37,067 nt of DNA. Source: Alphaproteobacteria bacterium. GTDB taxonomy: Bacteria; Pseudomonadota; Alphaproteobacteria; Micavibrionales; Micavibrionaceae. Within the stretch, counting starts at the first letter, position 1. Every line of letters begins with the position of its first letter. The notes beneath the pieces are model-generated. The model saw only the letters and a program-made list of their open reading frames with translations. It had not been told where the DNA came from and ran no database searches. The stretch spans positions 1 through 37,067 of the forward strand of contig NZVS01000078.1 in assembly GCA_002701555.1 (NCBI GenBank), given 5' to 3'. The position numbers were made by a program, and so were the translations under genes. Shown here in pieces: positions 24,361 through 30,685 of this stretch.

Positions 24361-25412
24361 ATTGCAGGTGCTGCAATTTGTGCTTTATGTTCTTCTGGAC
24401 GTACTGCTCCAGCCTCTGTGGTAGGTTGTGAAACTTCGGGTACGTTCAATTGTGGTGTAGGTGTAACACTTTCAGCAAAGCTGCTGCTTAGATCAATTTG
24501 AGGAAGATCAATTTCAAGATCTTCGATGGCAATCACGCTTACTGGGGCCTGGGTCGCTGAGCTTATACCAATGGAATCCGCATAAGAGGTGTATCTTTCC
24601 GGTGATTCTAAAGTCTGACTATGCGGGCTATCAACCGAATCCGCCATTTTAATTTCAGAATTTTGGCTTACTGAAGCGTCTTGTTCTGCCTCATTACTAT
24701 CATGTTTCCAGCGACGATTTCCTTTTCCGTGAGGACCATAACGTCGTCCTCTAGCATCATCAGAATCATGTTCTTCAGCAGCCGATGCAGTGTGCCCATT
24801 TTCATTCGTTGTTTGTTGCTGATGTTCAAGTTCGAGCTGACGCTGCATTTCCAGCTGGCGTTGCATTTCTAACTGGCGTTGCATTTCCATTTGACGCTCA
24901 AGCTCAGCTTCGCGGGCGGCTTCGGCTGCAAGTACGGCTTGTTCATTCAGATAATTTTTGTAGTTTTCTATACCGGTACTTATCGAAGAATAAAATTCAC
25001 TTGATGGTCCCCGGTTAGCGCTATCGAGAATTTTTGTCCAAAACTCTTTAATTGTGTCAGCGCTTTTCTCAAAAACGCGCTCAATTTCATCATCATAATT
25101 TTTCTTAAGTCTGGTTTCATCTCCAGTAGCGACTGCATCCAGTTCGTGAGCAGTATAATTTAAAGAATCTCCAGCGAGAACGTCGGGATTTGCCCCGAAA
25201 TCATTCATGTTGTCGAAATCCTTTTGATTAACATGGTCGCTAATGTGGGAGCCTGTACCAGCATTGCTTAACTGTGCTGCCTCTGAGTCGAAACCTTGGG
25301 CTGATGCTAAAGCAAAGTCGTTTACCATCACATTATGCGTCGCGAAGAAACCGCCATCCACGGATGCGGCGAAACTTTCTTCTTCATATGCATGGCTTGT
25401 ATTTAAACTCAT
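24354..25412 (-). CDS. Uncharacterised protein with a short Q/E/M/R coiled-coil repeat
   Basis: I do not recognise this 352-residue protein. It has no signal peptide or membrane segment. Residues about 98-150 are predicted helical (IERVFEKSADTIKEFWTKIL). Residues about 160-200 are a charged coiled coil ending in three to four copies of a six-residue unit (RQLEMQ), encoded by an 18-base DNA repeat. The remainder is serine/threonine-rich, acidic and probably disordered, with a basic patch RGRRYGPHGKGNRRWKH near residue 225-241. It lies between the M23 gene and another unknown gene, all on one strand. The -10-like TATACT ends 6 bases before the ATG. A structural or interaction role in the hydrolase island is a guess. 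Confidence 0.65.
   Translation of the reverse strand: MSLNTSHAYEEESFAASVDGGFFATHNVMVNDFALASAQGFDSEAAQLSNAGTGSHISDHVNQKDFDNMNDFGANPDVLAGDSLNYTAHELDAVATGDETRLKKNYDDEIERVFEKSADTIKEFWTKILDSANRGPSSEFYSSISTGIENYKNYLNEQAVLAAEAAREAELERQMEMQRQLEMQRQLEMQRQLELEHQQQTTNENGHTASAAEEHDSDDARGRRYGPHGKGNRRWKHDSNEAEQDASVSQNSEIKMADSVDSPHSQTLESPERYTSYADSIGISSATQAPVSVIAIEDLEIDLPQIDLSSSFAESVTPTPQLNVPEVSQPTTEAGAVRPEEHKAQIAAPAIG
24823..24894 (-). repeat. Tandem 18-base repeat encoding RQ(L/M)EMQ units
   Basis: Three consecutive near-identical 18-base units occupy 24841-24858, 24859-24876 and 24877-24894, with a more diverged fourth at 24823-24840. They keep the frame and encode a repeating coiled-coil hexapeptide, so copy number could change by slippage without a frameshift. 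Confidence 0.85.
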
Positions 25413-25418
25413 ACAATT

Positions 25419-25424
25419 AGTATA
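25419..25424 (-). promoter_or_regulatory. -10-like hexamer abutting the 352-residue gene
   Basis: TATACT (minus strand, 5 of 6 to consensus) ends 6 bases before ATG 25412 and no Shine-Dalgarno is present. No convincing -35 is seen at 16-18 bases. The inverted repeat GGTTA-N7-TAACC (25455-25471) lies about 45-60 bases upstream of the predicted transcript start, where an activator might bind. Confidence 0.4.
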
Positions 25425-25454
25425 TGGAAAATAGGTAAAATTTTAGTTAATATT

Positions 25455-25471
25455 GGTTAACGCATTTAACC
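25455..25471. repeat. Inverted repeat GGTTAA-cgcat-TTAACC
   Basis: A perfect 6-base inverted repeat with a 5-base loop lies in the AT-rich intergenic region. It is in operator-like position upstream of the 352-residue gene and resembles the repeat at that gene's other end. Confidence 0.45.
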
Positions 25472-25525
25472 CACTGAAAATGCAGTTAAATAATGGGGAT
25501 TTAATAACTTTAATACTTGGAAATA

Positions 25526-26242
25526 TTAAAATGGGGTAGGGCCAGCCAATTCGGGCTTGGGGGCAACATTTGCAAAGGCTTCACGTCTGACTATACCATA
25601 GACGAGCAAAGAAGACATTTCAGGATCGTAACCCTGACCATCGCACATGCTTTCGATTTCGCGAGCAGTAATGCATGGTTTATTGGCCTCAGGCGCGCCC
25701 TGATTAAATAATTCAGGCCTGTTCCGTTGTAAATTTTCCATCATTGAGCCTGCATCTTGAGGTGCGGCGTTTGGATATACACCTAAATCTTCGGGTGTAA
25801 TATCGTATTCATCAATTTTACTGTCTATAGCCTCGGTAATGTCGGGGTTGCGCACATCTATACCTGAATTTTGTTCAAGAGATACAAGGGCTTCCTGTAA
25901 ATCCGCCAATGCTGCCCGACTGAGCGCAAGATTTTGAGGTCTGAAGATCTCTAGCCCTGCGACAGTTGATGCGAAAAGCTTTTGTATTTGGGCCCGTCTT
26001 AAGAAAGCAGCTTTTTCGGCTTCTGTGCCTGAATAGCTTGCGCCAGCTCGTCCTTCGATTGAATGTGAGCCAACAGTGCGCCCCTGTACAACACCGCCTG
26101 AACGAAAGTCTGTGAAGATGCGGCTCCATACATCATTGTTTAGAAGCGACGGTTCACCTTTGGCAACAGCACCCTGCGTTGATAGACGGGTATCCCGCTG
26201 ATCAATCTGGCTTGCATAACTTGTTCGGACAGAATTATTCAT
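25526..26242 (-). CDS. Uncharacterised protein upstream of the peptidoglycan-hydrolase genes
   Basis: I do not recognise this 238-residue protein. It is polar, with a helical section at about 75-140 (AEKAAFLRRAQIQKLFAST, LSRAALADLQEALVSLEQNSG) and no signal peptide or membrane segment. The C-terminal region has CITAREIESMCDGQGYDP and ends PELAGPTPF. The frame is open twelve codons further upstream. I choose ATG 26242 because a clear promoter (TTGATT, 17 bases, TATAAT) ends 7 bases before it, so the earlier ATG codons would not be in the transcript or would overlap the promoter. It is the first gene of a minus-strand group of four (this gene, the repeat protein, M23, GH108). Confidence 0.65.
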   Translation of the reverse strand: MNNSVRTSYASQIDQRDTRLSTQGAVAKGEPSLLNNDVWSRIFTDFRSGGVVQGRTVGSHSIEGRAGASYSGTEAEKAAFLRRAQIQKLFASTVAGLEIFRPQNLALSRAALADLQEALVSLEQNSGIDVRNPDITEAIDSKIDEYDITPEDLGVYPNAAPQDAGSMMENLQRNRPELFNQGAPEANKPCITAREIESMCDGQGYDPEMSSLLVYGIVRREAFANVAPKPELAGPTPF

Positions 26243-26249
26243 AATTTGC

Positions 26250-26278
26250 ATTATAAGGGACGGACGCAGTAAAATCAA
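26250..26278 (-). promoter_or_regulatory. Near-leaderless sigma-70-type promoter of the first island gene
   Basis: On the minus strand TTGATT (26278-26273), a 17-base spacer and a perfect TATAAT (26255-26250). The start codon ATG 26242 follows 7 bases after the -10, so transcription should start at or one or two bases before the ATG. No Shine-Dalgarno is present. Confidence 0.65.
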
Positions 26279-26437
26279 ATTAACTAAAAGCAGATAATGT
26301 TTTCAGTGTCTTAGGATCGCCTCTTTCCACATAAGAAAGCTGTTTATATATTTCCCCCTTTTTCTAATGACCAAGCCGTGATACATAAGATTTGGAAAAG
26401 ATTTAAGACCCAACATAACCTTTAGGGGAAATGACAC

Positions 26438-27643
26438 ATGAATATTCATGAATACCAAGCCAAAGACCTTTTGAAATCATACGGCGTTGCCGTGCCGGAT
26501 GGCAAGGTAGCCTTTACAGTAGATGAGGCTGTAAAAGCCGCGGAAAGCCTTCCGGGACCGCTATATGTGGTAAAAGCCCAGATACATGCTGGTGGACGCG
26601 GTGCCGGACACTTTAAGAATAATCCCGAAGGTAAGGGCGGGGTCAGGCTTTGCAAAACCCCTGATGAAGTGCGCGATGCTGCCGAGGCAATGCTGGGAAA
26701 TGTTCTGGTGACCAAGCAAACGGGTGAGGAAGGTAAGGAAGTTAAAAGACTCTACGTTACAGATGGCGTGGATATTTCTAAAGAATATTACTGTTCTATT
26801 CTGTTGGATCGTGCCAAGTCAGAACTAACCTTCGTGGTATCTACAGAAGGTGGTATGGATATTGAGGATGTAGCAGAAAAGACACCCGAAAAAATTATCA
26901 AAGTTGGTGTTGATCCCGTAACAGGGATGCAAGGGTTTCATGCACGCAAGCTTGCGTTTGCCCTTGGTCTTGAAGGCGCGGCATTGAAAAGCGCTATTAA
27001 ATTCTTTAATGCGCTTTATAAAACCTATGTTGAAACAGATGCTGATACAGTTGAAATCAACCCGATGATTGTCACTGACAAAAACGAGGTTATGGCCTTG
27101 GATGCAAAAGTATCTTTTGATGGCAATGCTTTATTCCGCCATCCAAAAATTGCTGAATTGCGTGATAAGGACGAAGAAGATGAAAAAGAACAGCAAGCCC
27201 ATGAGTATGACCTGTCTTATGTTGCTTTGGATGGTAACATTGGGTGTATGGTCAATGGTGCGGGGCTTGCGATGTCAACAATGGACATTATCAAATACTA
27301 TGGTGGCGAGCCTGCAAACTTCCTGGACGTTGGTGGAGGCGCCAATACTGAAAAAGTAACTGCCGCGTTCAAAATCATTTTATCGGATCCGAATGTTAAA
27401 GGTATTCTTGTAAATATCTTCGGCGGAATTATGAAATGTGACATTATTGCCGAAGGTGTGGTCGCTGCTGCTAAAGAAGTATCTTTGAGTGTACCTCTCG
27501 TCGTACGCCTTGAAGGTACTAACGTCGAAAAAGGGAAAGATATCCTGAACAATTCCGGCCTACCGATTATTGCTGCAGATGACTTGGGTGATGCTGCCCG
27601 TAAGATTGTTGATGCAACCAAAAAGCACGAAGCTGCGGCTTGA
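26438..27643 (+). CDS. sucC: Succinate-CoA ligase (ADP-forming), beta subunit
   Basis: SucC is the nucleotide-binding ATP-grasp subunit of succinyl-CoA synthetase in the TCA cycle. The 401-residue product starts MNIHEYQAKDLLKSYGV, the family start, and has VVKAQIHAGGRGAGHFK with the ATP-binding glycine loop, VEINPMIV and LDAKVSFDGNALFRHP for metal binding. In the C-terminal domain are ANFLDVGGGA and the ILVNIFGGIMKCD and VVRLEGTNVEKG segments. AGGGGA stands 8 bases before the ATG. It should pair with SucD, but sucD lies 2.1 kb downstream, past a gene on the opposite strand and another on the same strand. A strong terminator follows sucC, so the two are not one simple transcript. Confidence 0.97.
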   Translation: MNIHEYQAKDLLKSYGVAVPDGKVAFTVDEAVKAAESLPGPLYVVKAQIHAGGRGAGHFKNNPEGKGGVRLCKTPDEVRDAAEAMLGNVLVTKQTGEEGKEVKRLYVTDGVDISKEYYCSILLDRAKSELTFVVSTEGGMDIEDVAEKTPEKIIKVGVDPVTGMQGFHARKLAFALGLEGAALKSAIKFFNALYKTYVETDADTVEINPMIVTDKNEVMALDAKVSFDGNALFRHPKIAELRDKDEEDEKEQQAHEYDLSYVALDGNIGCMVNGAGLAMSTMDIIKYYGGEPANFLDVGGGANTEKVTAAFKIILSDPNVKGILVNIFGGIMKCDIIAEGVVAAAKEVSLSVPLVVRLEGTNVEKGKDILNNSGLPIIAADDLGDAARKIVDATKKHEAAA

Positions 27644-27655
27644 CACTGAAATTTT

Positions 27656-27692
27656 AAAAAAAGCGCGTCCAGATTTTGGCGCGCTTTTTTTT
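27656..27692. terminator. Strong, probably bidirectional terminator between sucC and the transglycosylase gene
   Basis: AAAAAAAGCGCG at 27656-27667 pairs with CGCGCTTTTTTT at 27680-27691, with a 12-base loop. The A- and T-runs flank the stem on both strands, so it can end transcription of sucC (+, stop at 27643) and of the convergent gene that ends at 27709. Confidence 0.9.
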
Positions 27693-27708
27693 GATTATAA
27701 GTGTTTTC

Positions 27709-29184
27709 CTACATAGTGAAAGTTACACTGTCGGCAGACACATATTTGGTTGCCTTGCGATAGGGTCGGAGATTATCCTGCGCGACTTCAAAACTTTCGG
27801 AAGGATATTCAACGCTGCCCGTTGGTACAAATTCACGGGGATTCCATTCGCTTAAATCCGGCATACGCTCATCAGTAAATCCCCAGCGTGTTCCCATACG
27901 CTCATAAAATTCTTCAACACTCAAATGAATTTGCGGCACACGAACTCTGCCATAGACAGGATCACCGTTACTGTTAGTACCAATTTGGCGCTCTTTCATC
28001 TTATAGCCGTCAAACTGGCGATCAGGCACGTAATAAGAGTGTCCGTCATGTGTTCTGATTAATTTTGTATGCTCGCCTCTACCATAAGCTTTGTCTTTTT
28101 TCATTTCGACAAGTTGCTCGTCATCGCCATCAATAACAAAGAAATATCTATTGCGATTACAAACCCCGCCTTCAAAAACATCGCACATATTATACGAAGC
28201 ATGACTTCTTAATCTCTTGAAAAACTCAACAGCACCGGAATCATTCGCGCCAAGGAAATGACCAATATAAGCATCTTTTGCTGTCAGATAATAATTTCCA
28301 TCTGCGTCCCGGTTCGGTGTGACCATTTCTCCATCATCAACAAGTTTCTGTAGTTTTTGTAGGCCCCTGATCGTATTGTGAATACCGATAACTGCACTCA
28401 TATATGGATCACGGAAAACACGTTTATGCATGGCTTGATATTCAGAGCTTTTTGAAGCACGCCCATAATCAGAGCCATGTTCTCTGAAAATTCTGTCAGC
28501 AGCAGCTCTTTCGTCGTCATAGCCGTAAAGATCCCCAGCTTCACGTAGAAGCTGTATTCCTGTACCAGCGATAAACTGGTTTAAACCTTCTGCCGAGCTG
28601 TAAGGTGAAGATTGTAGGGTTCCGAGCCTTGATTCCAAATTCCATTTTGAAATCAAGAAATCGAAGGGAACAGGGTTTGCGTAGTCATCATTACCCATAC
28701 TGGTGAGGTAGGCCTCGACAATGGCGAGATAATTTTCCTGAGGAACAACATAACCTTTATCTTCGCCAGCAAGGCGAGCATAAAACTTCCCGCGATTTAA
28801 ACCTGCAACTTGGAATTGTTCGCCAATTCTGACAGTTGTATTCCGCTGGGGGACAATCTGCTCAAGGTCGTCACATACATCTTGGTTCTTAATAATATAA
28901 TCTGATCTTTCACCATGATATACACCGCACACAAGTTCGCCCTCGACAGGATCAGGAATATCTACCCTTACAGTGTATCTTTCAGCATCTATATTTCCTG
29001 AACCAGCAATAGCGGCACAACTGCTGAATGCTGCTAAACCCAGCATCGCACCTTTTTGCGCTCTCGTTGTGTCTTCCCAAAGTTTTTGAAAAGGGCTTCT
29101 AGGGTCTCTCTTTATAACCCATCGGCCCTCCTGACCTTTTTCGGAGCTTGTTTCGGTTTGCATCTGAACTTTGTTTTCTGTCAT
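27709..29184 (-). CDS. Lytic transglycosylase-like (SLT-type) protein
   Basis: The 491-residue protein has a basic cytoplasmic-like N-terminus of about 43 residues, then a hydrophobic segment (about 44-62) containing FSSC, which could be a signal-anchor or an atypical lipobox. Residues about 108-140 are SH3-like. The catalytic region begins near 164: FDFLISKWNLESRLG with the likely acid Glu174, then YSSAEGLNQFIAGTGIQLL and, around 305, YIGHFLGANDSGAVEFF. These match SLT-type transglycosylases of alphaproteobacteria (ExSGL, SSAxGLxQFI, HFLGAxGA). Such enzymes cleave glycan strands with a 1,6-anhydro product. The remaining 150 residues are unrecognised. GGGTGA just before the ATG may serve as Shine-Dalgarno. 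It sits between sucC and sucD in opposite orientation. Confidence 0.82.
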   Translation of the reverse strand: MTENKVQMQTETSSEKGQEGRWVIKRDPRSPFQKLWEDTTRAQKGAMLGLAAFSSCAAIAGSGNIDAERYTVRVDIPDPVEGELVCGVYHGERSDYIIKNQDVCDDLEQIVPQRNTTVRIGEQFQVAGLNRGKFYARLAGEDKGYVVPQENYLAIVEAYLTSMGNDDYANPVPFDFLISKWNLESRLGTLQSSPYSSAEGLNQFIAGTGIQLLREAGDLYGYDDERAAADRIFREHGSDYGRASKSSEYQAMHKRVFRDPYMSAVIGIHNTIRGLQKLQKLVDDGEMVTPNRDADGNYYLTAKDAYIGHFLGANDSGAVEFFKRLRSHASYNMCDVFEGGVCNRNRYFFVIDGDDEQLVEMKKDKAYGRGEHTKLIRTHDGHSYYVPDRQFDGYKMKERQIGTNSNGDPVYGRVRVPQIHLSVEEFYERMGTRWGFTDERMPDLSEWNPREFVPTGSVEYPSESFEVAQDNLRPYRKATKYVSADSVTFTM

Positions 29185-29232
29185 AAATCACCCATATTTA
29201 TTTATTATGGAAATATTTATACACCATTTTTA

Positions 29233-29261
29233 TTGACATAAGCAAGGATAAATTGAATTAT
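29233..29261 (+). promoter_or_regulatory. Possible promoter upstream of the 145-residue gene and sucD
   Basis: A perfect TTGACA at 29233-29238 is followed, after 17 bases, by AATTAT at 29256-29261 (4 of 6 to -10). It would give a leader of about 60 bases before ATG 29328. Confidence 0.4.
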
Positions 29262-29327
29262 CGTTTTGAACTGGCGCTTTAAATACGCTAGTCTGCATAA
29301 AAAGAAAATAATAAAATGGAGGTTTTT

Positions 29328-29765
29328 ATGGGATCGGTAACCCAGCTTAGAAAAGATAATCCTCAAGCACGTCGCGATGAAATGGCGCATGATGCCTTCA
29401 AGGCGATAGAGCGCGGTGGCAAATGTTATAAAGGTAACCCTTTTAATATCAATTTGACCTTAAGGCTTTCTTTTGAGGAAAGTGCCGCGCCTGAGGTGCC
29501 ACATGATATTACAAAATTATTCGGAAAAGTATGTGGCAAACTCGGTATTTACGGTGAGGTTGTCGGGTCTATTGGTAAACCAAGTGGAGAGCGCGACAGT
29601 TTTTCGCTGACCATAGAGAGTGATCAGGATACAATTGATAGCCTTATTCGGAAAACCGGACGCTCAACATTTCATGCGGATTGTGAGAATTTGGGGCTTG
29701 TAAATATATCCTCAAATGCTATGACTTATTCACGTCCGCGATATATTGCGGCAAATGATATCTAG
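29328..29765 (+). CDS. Uncharacterised small protein directly upstream of sucD
   Basis: I do not recognise this 145-residue protein. It has an alternating pattern of short strands (FNINLTLRLSF, YGEVVGSIGKP, DSFSLTIES) and helices, no signal peptide or membrane segment, and three cysteines (about residues 33, 67 and 118). The fold looks like a small alpha/beta domain. A perfect GGAGG 5 bases before ATG 29328 fixes the start; an ATG four codons earlier overlaps the GGAGG. It ends 27 bases before sucD, which has its own AAGGAG, so the two are probably co-transcribed. A regulator or assembly factor for the SucCD complex is a guess from position. Confidence 0.7.
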   Translation: MGSVTQLRKDNPQARRDEMAHDAFKAIERGGKCYKGNPFNINLTLRLSFEESAAPEVPHDITKLFGKVCGKLGIYGEVVGSIGKPSGERDSFSLTIESDQDTIDSLIRKTGRSTFHADCENLGLVNISSNAMTYSRPRYIAANDI

Positions 29766-29792
29766 CATAAAGTTTTAAGGAGTTATCTCACT

Positions 29793-30674
29793 ATGTCAGT
29801 TCTCGTTGATAAAAACACCAAAGTTATTTGTCAGGGCTTTACCGGCTCGCAAGGAACATTCCATTCCGAACAAGCGATGGAATACGGTACAAATATGGTT
29901 GGTGGTGTAACTCCTGGAAAAGGTGGGACAGAGCATCTCGGGTTACCTGTTTTCAACACTGTTGCCGAAGCAAAGGCGGAAACAGGCTGTAATGCATCTG
30001 TAATTTACGTGCCGCCTCCGTTCGCAGCAGACGCTATTATGGAAGCGATTGATGCTGAAATAGAACTGATTATCTGTATAACTGAAGGTATTCCTGTACA
30101 GGATATGATCAAAGTCAAAGCAGCTCTTGAGGGATCAAATTCACGCCTAGTCGGCCCTAATTGTCCGGGCGTAATTACCCCGGATGAGTGCAAGATCGGA
30201 ATTATGCCGGGCCACATCCACAAGCGTGGTAAGGTCGGAATCGTTTCACGTTCAGGAACGTTGACTTACGAAGCAGTAGCCCAGACCGCTGCTGTGGGAC
30301 TAGGTCAGTCAACATGTATCGGTATTGGCGGTGATCCGGTGAACGGCACAAACTTTATTGATTGTATCGAAATGTTTATGGATGATCCTGAAACAGAGGC
30401 CATATTGATGATTGGTGAAATCGGCGGAACAGCTGAAATTGAGGCTGCCGAATATTATGCATCCCTAGATACGAAAAAACCAATTGCCGGATTTATTGCT
30501 GGTGTTACAGCCCCTCCAGGAAAACGTATGGGTCACGCCGGTGCGATTATTGGTGGAGCAGAAGATACGGCTGAGGCCAAAACAAAGAAGATGCGCGAAT
30601 GTGGATTTATAGTTTCTGAAACGCCAGCCGGCCTTGGTGAAGCAGTTGCAGAAGCAATTAAAAAAGCCGCATAA
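29793..30674 (+). CDS. sucD: Succinate-CoA ligase, alpha subunit
   Basis: SucD binds CoA and carries the phosphohistidine of succinyl-CoA synthetase. The 293-residue product has the CoA-binding Rossmann start (CQGFTGSQGTFHSEQAMEYG, about 13-32), GPNCPGVITP, GKVGIVSRSGTLTYE, GIGGDPVNGTNFIDC and GHAGAIIGG, with His248 as the phosphorylated residue. All functional motifs are present. The start has AAGGAG 10 bases upstream. It sits 27 bases after an unknown 145-residue gene instead of directly after sucC, and is followed on the opposite strand by a pair of large unknown genes. Confidence 0.97.
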   Translation: MSVLVDKNTKVICQGFTGSQGTFHSEQAMEYGTNMVGGVTPGKGGTEHLGLPVFNTVAEAKAETGCNASVIYVPPPFAADAIMEAIDAEIELIICITEGIPVQDMIKVKAALEGSNSRLVGPNCPGVITPDECKIGIMPGHIHKRGKVGIVSRSGTLTYEAVAQTAAVGLGQSTCIGIGGDPVNGTNFIDCIEMFMDDPETEAILMIGEIGGTAEIEAAEYYASLDTKKPIAGFIAGVTAPPGKRMGHAGAIIGGAEDTAEAKTKKMRECGFIVSETPAGLGEAVAEAIKKAA

Positions 30675-30685
30675 GCAGTTTTTCT

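Noticed and set aside
21941..26242. Prophage or gene-transfer-agent remnant
   Set aside because: GH108 is common in such elements, but no capsid, portal, tail, terminase, holin or integrase frame is present in the window.
19387..29327. Toxin-antitoxin or CRISPR-related locus
   Set aside because: No repeat-spacer array and no recognised toxin, antitoxin or Cas motif was seen.
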